Below, piece after piece: positions 1-7,122 of a stretch of DNA of 64,000 nucleotides; within the stretch, counting starts at the first letter, position 1, and the number at the start of each line of letters is the position of its first letter. Location: positions 5,669,501-5,733,500 of the forward strand of contig NZ_CP109599.1 in the NCBI RefSeq assembly GCF_036231945.1. The letters are read 5' to 3'. The notes beneath the pieces are model-generated. The model did no database searches and had not been told where the DNA came from. It was given only the letters and a program-made list of their open reading frames with translations. The DNA comes from Streptomyces sp. NBC_01429. GTDB lineage: Bacteria; Actinomycetota; Actinomycetes; Streptomycetales; Streptomycetaceae. Made by a program: the position numbers and the translations under genes.

Positions 1-144
1 CTGGGGGACTGGTGGGGGCCGGACAGGCCGACCGATCTGGTGCGGCTGGTGCACGAGCTGAACAGCGAGCTGTGCGGCTCCGAGAGTGAACGCCCGAACG
101 GGGTGGAGGCGCCGCGGGACCACGTCGCCCACGTCGAGGAGTGA
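1..144 (+). CDS. C-terminal end of an unidentified protein (partial)
   Basis: An open frame enters from the left edge and stops with TGA at 142-144, giving 47 residues. They begin LGDWWGPDRPTDLVRLVHEL and end in an acidic, unstructured tail. Codon use is typical of the neighbours. The surviving piece is too short to name a family; only the reading frame and the stop are seen. It would have to be joined to the preceding sequence to be identified. Confidence 0.55.
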   Translation: MGDWWGPDRPTDLVRLVHELNSELCGSESERPNGVEAPRDHVAHVEE

Positions 145-163
145 ACCTGCGGGGTGACCCGGC

Positions 164-215
164 GGGGTGACGCGGTGAGGTGACGCGGTGAGGTGACGCG
201 GCGAGGCGACGCGGC
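164..215. repeat. four tandem 13-bp repeats
   Basis: Four copies of a 13-base unit close to GAGGTGACGCGGT lie head to tail just after the first gene's stop; each differs from the next by one or two bases. They fill the gap before the next gene. The stretch 145-374 otherwise holds no ORF I believe. Variable-number repeats like this are common between Streptomyces genes and no function is implied. Confidence 0.7.
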
Positions 216-374
216 GAGGTGGGCCCGGTGGCCCCCTCCTGGCGGTCCGGATGCTCAACAGGCTTTTCCGCAGGGCTGTTTGGCCGGCGGATTCGGGGCA
301 ACCCGACTCGGTGAACGACCCCATACGCCCCGAGCGCGGGAGCCCGGACCCGAGTACGAGCCAGGAAGGCAGAC

Positions 375-1076
375 ATGTCCACAGTTCTGATCGTCGTCGC
401 TCTCATCGTGGCGTTCGTGATCATCGTGGCCGCGGTCCTCTACACAGGACCCGGCAAAGGAAGCGGATTCGGCGGGCGCGGCGGACTGAAGCGCCGCTTC
501 GGCCCCGAGTACGACCGTGTCGTCGACCGGCACGACGGCGACACCAAGGCCGCCGAGCGGGAGCTGACGGAACGGGTCAAGCGACACGGCGAGTTGCGGC
601 CCCGGTCCCTCTCCGAGGAGCGGCGCGAGCAGTACGTGGCCCACTGGGCCGGTCTCCAGGAACGCTTCGTCGACTCGCCCCGGGAGGCGGTGACGGAGGC
701 GGACCGGCTGGTGGCCCGGCTCGCGGAGGAATGCGGCTACCCCGCCGGCACGCGGTACGACGACCAGGTCGAGGCCCTGTCCGTGCACCACGCCCACCAG
801 GTGGAGGGCTACCGCAGGGTGCACGAGGCGTTCTCGCCGGACGGCGCGGACGCGGATGCGGACGGTGCGGGTACGGACACGGGTACCGGTACGGGTACGG
901 GTACGGGCGGAGCCGCGACCACCGAGGAACTGCGCGAGGCGATGGTCGGCGCGCGCGAACTTTTCGAGCAACTGATCCTGGCCCGACCGGAGAAGAGCGG
1001 CAGCGACAGCGACCGCCCCCGGGACACCGGCCGGGACAAGACCTTTTCACTACGGCCCAAAGGGAGTGGTGTGTGA
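375..1076 (+). CDS. N-terminally membrane-anchored hypothetical protein
   Basis: This 233-residue protein begins with a clear transmembrane segment (about residues 3-23, VLIVVALIVAFVIIVAAVLY), a glycine-rich hinge, and then a charged soluble region. The soluble part (residues 38-155) is helical, with motifs such as RFGPEYDRVV and EERREQYVAHWAGLQERFVD that recur in actinobacterial proteins of unknown function. A run of DADADGAG/TGTGTG repeats separates it from the last helix. The stop overlaps the next start by one base (TGATG), so the two genes are probably translationally coupled and their products may work together. No catalytic motif is visible. Confidence 0.8.
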   Translation: MSTVLIVVALIVAFVIIVAAVLYTGPGKGSGFGGRGGLKRRFGPEYDRVVDRHDGDTKAAERELTERVKRHGELRPRSLSEERREQYVAHWAGLQERFVDSPREAVTEADRLVARLAEECGYPAGTRYDDQVEALSVHHAHQVEGYRRVHEAFSPDGADADADGAGTDTGTGTGTGTGGAATTEELREAMVGARELFEQLILARPEKSGSDSDRPRDTGRDKTFSLRPKGSGV

Positions 1077-1726
1077 TGACGTACGAAGCGAAGAGCGAGC
1101 CCAGGAAGACCGTCGCGTCCACCGAGGCCGGGACGACAGAGGCCGAGGCTGAGGCCGGGAAGGGAACCGGAACCGGAACCGACGGGACCAGGTCGACCGC
1201 GCTCGGCGGGAGCGGGAGCGGGGGCACGGGCGGGGGCGGAGGCGGCCAGGAGCCCGGGGACGCCACGCGGGTGATCGGGAAGCGGGACGCGGCGGACCCG
1301 GTGAAGCCGTTCCGTACCGCCGAAGCGGCCAGGCCCGGCCGTGTCGCCGACGCCGGTGACATCGCTGACGCCGGTACCAACGCTGTCGGCGGCGACAGCG
1401 CGTCCACCGCTCAGCCCCACACCGACAGCTCCGCCCGACTCATCCCCCAGGGCGAGAGCGACCGGCTCGCGGAGCGTCTCCAGAACGCGCTGAGCACCTT
1501 CGTCGACGGGCCGCGGCACTCCGTCGAGGAGGCCGCCGACGTACTGGAGGAGGCCGCCGGGCAGTTGACGAAGGCGCTCGCGGACCGGCCGCGTTCACTG
1601 CGCGCGGGCTGGGACGGCCCCGGCGACGGGGCAGGGAACGGCGCGGCGGACGGCTCCCACACGGAGGAACTGCGGCTCGCCCTCCAGAGCTACCGCGAGA
1701 TGACGGAACGGCTGCTGCGCGTCTGA
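1076..1726 (+). CDS. Gly/Thr/Ala-rich hypothetical protein coupled to the upstream gene
   Basis: This 216-residue product starts with ATG inside the upstream TGA (1076-1078). Residues 1-100 are low complexity, rich in Gly, Thr, Ala and Glu, and probably disordered. The C-terminal third (about residues 125-216) is helical: RLAERLQNALSTFVDGPRHS, then EEAADVLEEAAGQLTKAL, then a last helix LRLALQSYREMTERLLRV. This helix pattern resembles the soluble part of the upstream membrane protein, so the two may be related or may bind each other (inference). No signal peptide or membrane segment is seen. Function is unknown. Confidence 0.75.
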   Translation: MTYEAKSEPRKTVASTEAGTTEAEAEAGKGTGTGTDGTRSTALGGSGSGGTGGGGGGQEPGDATRVIGKRDAADPVKPFRTAEAARPGRVADAGDIADAGTNAVGGDSASTAQPHTDSSARLIPQGESDRLAERLQNALSTFVDGPRHSVEEAADVLEEAAGQLTKALADRPRSLRAGWDGPGDGAGNGAADGSHTEELRLALQSYREMTERLLRV

Positions 1727-1787
1727 CCTGACACGATCCGGCCGGACTTGATCCGACCGGACCCGACCCGACCTGCCGCGGCGACGG

Positions 1788-1823
1788 CGTACGGAGCTAC
1801 CGGACCACCCGTAGCTCCGTACG
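1788..1823. terminator. 13-bp perfect hairpin between convergent genes
   Basis: The arms CGTACGGAGCTAC and GTAGCTCCGTACG are perfect complements separated by 10 bases. The hairpin lies between a plus-strand stop (1726) and a minus-strand stop (1845), so it probably ends transcription from both sides. There is no U-tract, as is usual for Streptomyces. Confidence 0.7.
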
Positions 1824-1844
1824 TGTGTGCGCGGCGGCGCCCGG

Positions 1845-2513
1845 TCAGCCGAGTACGCGCACGAGGGCGAAGCCGTCGTACCCCTTGGTGCCCACCGTCT
1901 GCACCGCCGTCGCCGACAGCAGCGGATTCGCCGCGATCCGCTCGATCATGCGGCGGGTGCCCAGCACGGCGGGGCTGGTGCTGTCCGGATCCGCGATCCC
2001 CCCGCCCCGTACGACGTTGTCGACGATGATGAGGCTGCCCGGCCGGGTCAGCTTGAGCGCCCACTCCAGGTACTGCGGGTTGTTCGGCTTGTCGGCGTCG
2101 ATGAACACGAGGTCGAACGGGCCCGTGCCCTCCCGCGCCAGCACCGGCAGCGTCTCCAGCGCCGGGCCGGTCCTGACCTCAGCGATCTTGTCCAGCCCCG
2201 CGTGCGCCAGGTTGGCGCGCGCCACGTCGGCGTGGGCGGGGTCGTACTCCAGGGAGATCAGCCTGCCGTCCTCGGGCAGTGCGCGCGCCAGCCAGATGGT
2301 GCTGTAGCCGCCGAGCGTGCCGATCTCCAGGACGGTACGGGCGCCCTGCGCCTGGGCCAGCAGATGCAGCAGCTTGCCCTGGTTCGGCGCGACGTTGATG
2401 GCGGGCAGCCCGGCCGCGTCACTGGCGGCGAGGGCCGCCGCGAGCGCCTCGTCGGCGGGGGCGAGCTGATCGGTGAAATAGCGGTCGACCGCGGTCCACT
2501 GCTCCTGGGACAT
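1845..2513 (-). CDS. class I SAM-dependent O-methyltransferase (methyltransf_3 family)
   Basis: This 222-residue protein has the full length of the catechol/caffeoyl-CoA O-methyltransferase-like family. The SAM-binding motif I is VLEIGTLGGYSTIWLA near residue 61. The acidic ribose-binding motif LISLEYDP follows near 85. The metal-binding stretch LVFIDADKPN lies near 133, and the second metal-site motif IIVDNVVRGG near 160. The family methylates hydroxyl groups of small aromatic or polyketide substrates using a divalent metal; the substrate here cannot be told. It is monocistronic, with start ATG at 2513 behind GAGAGG. A lone gene of this type is common in Streptomyces. Confidence 0.9.
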   Translation of the reverse strand: MSQEQWTAVDRYFTDQLAPADEALAAALAASDAAGLPAINVAPNQGKLLHLLAQAQGARTVLEIGTLGGYSTIWLARALPEDGRLISLEYDPAHADVARANLAHAGLDKIAEVRTGPALETLPVLAREGTGPFDLVFIDADKPNNPQYLEWALKLTRPGSLIIVDNVVRGGGIADPDSTSPAVLGTRRMIERIAANPLLSATAVQTVGTKGYDGFALVRVLG

Positions 2514-2864
2514 GAGGGCCTCTCGAAGTGCCGGAGTTGGTTCCCGAAATTAGTTCCGGAATGGAACATATCGCAGTCGGCCGACACGCTCCCACCGACA
2601 CGGAACGGCCGGTCACCGGGCCGTACGTACCGGGGTTCCAGGGCCCCGCGTGGGCCCCGCCCTGGGTCCCACCCGGTCCGCGCCTGGTCCGTACCATCGG
2701 TGGACCATCTTCCGTTTCTCGCCGGAAGTCCGGAAGTCATGGGCATTAAGCCAAAACAGGGGTGACAGTCAGGTGAAGAGGGGGTTGCCTGAGTCTCGAC
2801 GGAGGGGCAGTGCGAGGCTCTATGCCCCAGGGACGGCGTTTTCGGGACGGAGGGTCGGCGCGGC
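2514..2864. other. divergent intergenic region
   Basis: These 351 bases separate the O-methyltransferase start from the GT87-PAP2 start, so both promoters must lie here. I see no ORF with coding character and no recognisable operator. The half next to the O-methyltransferase is locally less GC-rich (for example TTCCCGAAATTAGTTCCGGA around 2541), as expected for a promoter. Confidence 0.4.
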
Positions 2865-5006
2865 GTGGCGAATGCAGATCACAGCGTGCACGGCGGTGCG
2901 GCGGCGGGTACCGCGGGAGGCGGGCTCGGGAGGGCCCGCGCGGTTCTCTGGCTGGTCGCCGCGGTGCTGGCGGTAAGACAGGCGGCGGCGGTGCTCCGGC
3001 AGCCGCCCGGTGAACGGCTCACCGATCTGGAGACCTGGATCGGTGACGACGGCGTCCTGCATGTGACGGGGTCGCTCTACGACACCGGACAGTTCACCGG
3101 GACGCCGTTCGCCGGCCTCGTGCTCAAACCGCTGGCCCGCTCGGCCGAGGAGAGCCTCGGCATCGCGTGGACCCTCGGGACGCTGCTGCTGGTCGTGGCC
3201 CTCGGCCTCGTCGCGGCGCGGGCGCTGCCGGGGCAGGTGTCGCGCCGTACCGGACTGCTGGCCGCGCCGGTCGCGATCAGCCTGCTCATGCTGTCCCTGC
3301 CGGTGCGCAACAGCTTCTCCCTGGGGCAGACCAGCATCATTCCCGTGCTGCTGGTGCTGCTGGGATGTCTCGCCGTACGGAGCGAACGCGGCTCCGGTGT
3401 CCTCGTCGGGATCGGCGCGGCCCTCCAGCCCGCCGTACTCCTCTTCGCGCCGCTGCTCTGGCTGACCGGCCGCAAGAAGGCGGCCCTGACCTCGGCGGGC
3501 ACCTTTGCCGCGGGTACGGCGCTGACCTGGGCCGTGATGCCGGGCGACTCGTGGGCGTACTGGGTGCACCACGTGGCGGGCGCCGGCCTCGGCGAACGCG
3601 CCGACTCGCTCGCCAACCAGTCCCTGCACGGCGCGCTGCTCCGGTTCGGCCTCGAAGGGCCGCTGGAGGTCGCGCTCTTCCTCGTCCTGGCCGCGGCCGT
3701 CGTCTTCCTCGGGCTGCGCCGGGCCGCGCGCTACGCCCGGGACGGGCAGCTGCTGCTGGCCGTGGCGCTGACGGGCTGTGTGGCGGTCGCGGTCTCGCCG
3801 ACCGCCTGGCAGCACCAGCTGCTGTGGGTGCTGCTGGCCCTGGTGGGCCGGGTCGGCACCCGGGCCAGGGACCGGCTGGTGTGGCCCGCGGTGGTGATCC
3901 TCGTGATGACGCTGCCCGGCAGGATGATGCTGCCGAACATGAAGGTGCTGGTCCCGCTCCGGGAGAACGTGCCGCTGATCGCGGCGCTGGCGGCGGCCTG
4001 CGCGTTGCCGTTCCTGATGCGTACCTCGCCGTACTTCGACAAGCCGGTCCCGACCGAGTACGCGCGGCCCGCGCCGTCGCGCTGGGGGCGGGTGCCGCTG
4101 GTCCCGTTCTGGAAGCGGCTGCTGAGCCGCCCGAACCTGCTGCTCGAACTGCTCGCCATCCGGGTCGGGTACTCGGCGTACTCCCACATCCGGCTGGTCG
4201 CCACCGGCGGCCGTGAGACGGCCGAGAAGCACGCCCGCCAGATCCACTCGATCGAGCAGGCGCTCGGGATCGACATCGAGCACTGGGTCAACCACACGGT
4301 CGTGAACCTCAAGTGGGCCGAGAGCTTCTTCAACTTCTACTACACGTCGTTCCACTTCGTGATCCCGCTGGCCATCCTCGGCGTCCTGTACGCACGCCGC
4401 CCCGCCGACTACCGCTGGGCCCGCTCGTCGCTCGCCTTCGCCACGGTGCTGGCGCTCGTCGGCTTCTGGTTCTACCCGCTGGCCCCGCCGAGGCTGATGC
4501 CGGAACTCGGCTTCATCGACACCGTGCACGGCCCGCAGGATCTGACCAACCCGGACTACGGCGCGCTCACCGCGCTCACCAACCAGTACGCGGCGATGCC
4601 CTCGCTGCACTTCGGCTGGTCGCTGTGGTGCGGCGTGGTCATCGTGGTGCTCGCCCCCAAGCTGTGGATGAAACTCCTCGGCCTGCTGCACCCCCTCTTC
4701 ACGATCTGCGCCATCGTCGCCACGGCCAACCACTGGGTGCTGGACGCGGTGGGCGGCGCCACGGTCGTCGGCGCCGGCTTCGCCCTGACGTACCTGCTGG
4801 CGGGCCGGCGTGAACTGCTGCCCCGGACGGTCGGACTCCCGGCCCCGGCGAAGCGGAGCGACCCGTCCCCGAAGGGCGGGAGCCCCGGTTCGGTGGCCAC
4901 CGAACCGACGGCCACCGAACCGAAGGCCGCTGGGCCGACGGTCCCGGCGCGCAGGGAGGCGCCGACCGAGGACGGTGTACGGGAAGGGGTGCGGGACCGG
5001 GCTTAG
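2865..5006 (+). CDS. bifunctional GT87-type glycosyltransferase / PAP2 phosphatase membrane protein
   Basis: This 713-residue polytopic membrane protein joins two domains. Residues about 25-360 are a GT-C-like domain of the GT87 type, known for polyprenyl-phosphate mannosyltransferases, with many hydrophobic helices. Residues about 410-645 are a PAP2/inositolphosphotransferase-like domain. Its phosphatase motifs are visible: PSLHFGW near 577 and NHWVLDAVGG near 622, each with a catalytic His. The C-tail is disordered and rich in Pro, Thr and Glu. GT87 enzymes use lipid-linked sugars on the outer face of the membrane and PAP2 enzymes release lipid phosphate. A role in cell-envelope glycolipid assembly follows by inference. 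The start is GTG at 2865. The fused arrangement is a recurring actinobacterial form. Confidence 0.85.
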   Translation: MANADHSVHGGAAAGTAGGGLGRARAVLWLVAAVLAVRQAAAVLRQPPGERLTDLETWIGDDGVLHVTGSLYDTGQFTGTPFAGLVLKPLARSAEESLGIAWTLGTLLLVVALGLVAARALPGQVSRRTGLLAAPVAISLLMLSLPVRNSFSLGQTSIIPVLLVLLGCLAVRSERGSGVLVGIGAALQPAVLLFAPLLWLTGRKKAALTSAGTFAAGTALTWAVMPGDSWAYWVHHVAGAGLGERADSLANQSLHGALLRFGLEGPLEVALFLVLAAAVVFLGLRRAARYARDGQLLLAVALTGCVAVAVSPTAWQHQLLWVLLALVGRVGTRARDRLVWPAVVILVMTLPGRMMLPNMKVLVPLRENVPLIAALAAACALPFLMRTSPYFDKPVPTEYARPAPSRWGRVPLVPFWKRLLSRPNLLLELLAIRVGYSAYSHIRLVATGGRETAEKHARQIHSIEQALGIDIEHWVNHTVVNLKWAESFFNFYYTSFHFVIPLAILGVLYARRPADYRWARSSLAFATVLALVGFWFYPLAPPRLMPELGFIDTVHGPQDLTNPDYGALTALTNQYAAMPSLHFGWSLWCGVVIVVLAPKLWMKLLGLLHPLFTICAIVATANHWVLDAVGGATVVGAGFALTYLLAGRRELLPRTVGLPAPAKRSDPSPKGGSPGSVATEPTATEPKAAGPTVPARREAPTEDGVREGVRDRA

Positions 5007-5136
5007 CCGCGCATGGCCCATGGGGGCGAAGCGCCCGGGACCATACGGAGTGACTCGCGGCCCGTGGCCGGGTGGGTGCCCCGGCGGTGCGGATGTTCAA
5101 CGGCCGCGCGCACAGGGGCGTTCGGCGGACGGACTC

Positions 5137-5171
5137 GGCGGTCCGTGGCGGACGCGGCGGTCCGTGGCGGA
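5137..5171. repeat. direct repeat in the gap after the PAP2 gene
   Basis: Two identical 16-base copies (GGCGGTCCGTGGCGGA) at 5137-5152 and 5156-5171 lie between the converging genes at 5006 and 5202, followed by decayed partial copies. They are imperfectly self-complementary, but no convincing terminator hairpin was found here. Confidence 0.5.
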
Positions 5172-5201
5172 TGTTGCCGTCCGTTGCGGTCCGTCCGTCC
5201 C

Positions 5202-6686
5202 CTACGGCCGGCTGGTCTTCCTCCGGTTGCCCAGCAGGTAGCCGATCCCGATGCCGCCGGCCAGCGCGATCCCTACGAGCCACAGGACACCGCGCCCGTC
5301 GGCGCCGCTGAGCGCGCTCTCCGCCGCAGCCGTCGCCGCCGCGCCGCCGCTCGTGCCGGCGGCAGCGCCCGTACCGGCGGCGGTGCCGGGTGCCGGGGCG
5401 GGGGAGATGTACTTGGGGGCGGGGCCCGTCTCGTTCAGCCGCTGGACGAGGTCTATCCCGCCGAAGTTGCGCGGGTCGGTGCCCGTCGCGTGCGCGGCGA
5501 AGATCAACTGGGCGTAGGCGGCCGGTCCGTTGGCCTGGGCCCAGGCGCCGCAGTTCTGCTTCAGCCACTCCAGCGCGATGTTCGCCCGGTCCCCGTACCC
5601 GGTGGTGGTGAGCGCGACCACCGCCGCCGCCGTGTTCCCGATGTCGGCCGGCGGAGCACTGGGCACGGGAACGCTGTCCCCGCCGTCCGCGCTCTCCGCG
5701 CTGTCCGTGCCGGGCGCCTGCGGCTGGTCGAGATGGCCGGTCGAGGCGAGCGCGGCGGCCAGGTAGGAGGCCCCGTTGCGAGCGGCCCGCTCCGGCGGCA
5801 GGTCGGCGGCCGGGTCCGTCTCCGTACCCTTCGTGTTCTCGCAGACCGGCGTGGTGCCCGGCGCCACCGGCGAGGTCACCATCCGTTTGCCGACCCCGGC
5901 GAGTACGGCGGCGGCCGTGGCCGCGTCGTCGGCGGTCAGCAGGCCGGACGCGTCCGGTCGGTACGCGAAGGCCCCGGCGTCCGCGCCCGACGCCGCGCCG
6001 CACGGGATGGAGAGGCGCACCAGCGCGTCGAAGGCGTGCTTGCCCTCGGGGGAGGGGGCGTTGTTGTGGGTACGGACGGAGCTGGGCCGTACCCCCGCCG
6101 CCGTCAGCGCGCCGATCACCAGGGAGGTGGAGGTCGCGTCGCTGGGCGTGCCGGGGCGCCGGCCCCAGCCGCCGTCCGCGTTCTGGACGGAACGGAGCCA
6201 GCTGACCCCGTGATCCATCGGCAGCTGCTGCTCGCCGAGCGAGGAGAGCGCCTGTATGGCGGCGGCGGTGGACCGGGCGTCGACGGCCGTCTTCTCGTCG
6301 CACGGTACGGAGGGGTCGGCGCGGAAGGCGGGGAAGGCGCCGCTGGCGCACTGCTGGGACTTGAGCCAGATCACGGCCTGGTCGCCCGGGCGCACTTGGG
6401 CGGCGGCCTGGCCCAGCATGGACAGCGACTGGCGCCACACGCCGTCCTGGGTCGGATCCTTGTCGCCGTACAGGCCGGGGGGAATCACTATGGTCGTGGC
6501 CGCGCCCGAGGCGGTGTCCGAGGAGGGGTCCGCCTGCATGGTGGACGCCCCGGCGGCCGGAGTGCGCGCCTCGGCCGGGGCCGGCGCCGGAGACCTGTCA
6601 CCCCCCGCCGCGGCGGCTGGAGCGAACGCCACGCAGAGCACGGCGGATGCGGCGAGCGCCGCGGTGCAGCGGCGAACGGTGGTCAT
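5202..6686 (-). CDS. secreted, C-terminally anchored prenyltransferase/squalene-cyclase-fold protein
   Basis: This 494-residue protein has a signal peptide (MTTVRRCTAALAASAVLCVA, cleavage near AAAAG) and ends in one membrane segment (VLWLVGIALAGGIGIGYLLG) followed by a basic tail. It should therefore face outward from the membrane. In between are repeats of the alpha/alpha-barrel fold with typical motifs: VIWLKSQQCASGAFPAF, WLRSVQNADGGWGRRPGTPS and EWLKQNCGAW. The fold is shared by squalene cyclases, protein prenyltransferases and cobalamin carriers. No DXDD cyclase motif is seen, so catalysis is doubtful and ligand binding is an alternative. Actinobacterial relatives sometimes accompany vitamin transporters, but no transporter or riboswitch is visible next to it here. 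Confidence 0.75.
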   Translation of the reverse strand: MTTVRRCTAALAASAVLCVAFAPAAAAGGDRSPAPAPAEARTPAAGASTMQADPSSDTASGAATTIVIPPGLYGDKDPTQDGVWRQSLSMLGQAAAQVRPGDQAVIWLKSQQCASGAFPAFRADPSVPCDEKTAVDARSTAAAIQALSSLGEQQLPMDHGVSWLRSVQNADGGWGRRPGTPSDATSTSLVIGALTAAGVRPSSVRTHNNAPSPEGKHAFDALVRLSIPCGAASGADAGAFAYRPDASGLLTADDAATAAAVLAGVGKRMVTSPVAPGTTPVCENTKGTETDPAADLPPERAARNGASYLAAALASTGHLDQPQAPGTDSAESADGGDSVPVPSAPPADIGNTAAAVVALTTTGYGDRANIALEWLKQNCGAWAQANGPAAYAQLIFAAHATGTDPRNFGGIDLVQRLNETGPAPKYISPAPAPGTAAGTGAAAGTSGGAAATAAAESALSGADGRGVLWLVGIALAGGIGIGYLLGNRRKTSRP

Positions 6687-7122
6687 GGCGGGCGGAGCCT
6701 CTCCTGCGGGAGCTGCGGTTCAGTGCCGTTCTGTACCGGCTTGCCGCGATATGGGCGATACGAGCGGTGCGGGCCACCCGGACGATACGGGCATGAAGGC
6801 GACCGCGCCCACTCTACCGGCCCCCGTCATGCCGCTCCCCGGGCCGGTCCTCGGGTCGCGGCCGTCGCCGAGCACCGGCCGCCCACCTCTCGTTCCCCTC
6901 GCTCACCGACAACCAGGTTAAATCCGGCGAACAGTCGGGAAACATTGCCCCTTTGCAGTGCCCGCCCTCTTGTTGGCGCCGTATCTACGCGCGTATCTTG
7001 AGCCGACTTTGAGCCTTCCCGCACCGTCTGCCCCCACCTCACGTGCACAGGAATGCGCAGCAGAGCCACCTGCACCACACGTCACACGGAACGCAGTACA
7101 ACACGCGACGGAGAGAGCAACC
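6687..7122. other. divergent intergenic region
   Basis: These 436 bases lie between two genes transcribed outward. I see no convincing gene, and no cobalamin-riboswitch signature although the 6686 gene's fold made me look for one. Long reading frames crossing it are shadows. Bases 7110-7116 (GGAGAGA) are the ribosome-binding site of the nuclease gene. Confidence 0.4.

Noticed and set aside
251..1075. Upstream extension of the 1076 gene in the same frame
   Set aside because: It runs antiphase through the membrane-anchored protein gene; the Arg/Pro-rich product is typical of a shadow frame in high-GC DNA.
5013..7001. 662-codon plus-strand frame opposite the anchored barrel protein
   Set aside because: Low-complexity Arg/Gly product with no domain; the minus frame has signal peptide, repeats and anchor.
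6687..7122. Cobalamin riboswitch before the barrel-fold protein
   Set aside because: Looked for because related proteins accompany cobalamin transport, but no B12-box-like motif could be seen on either strand.
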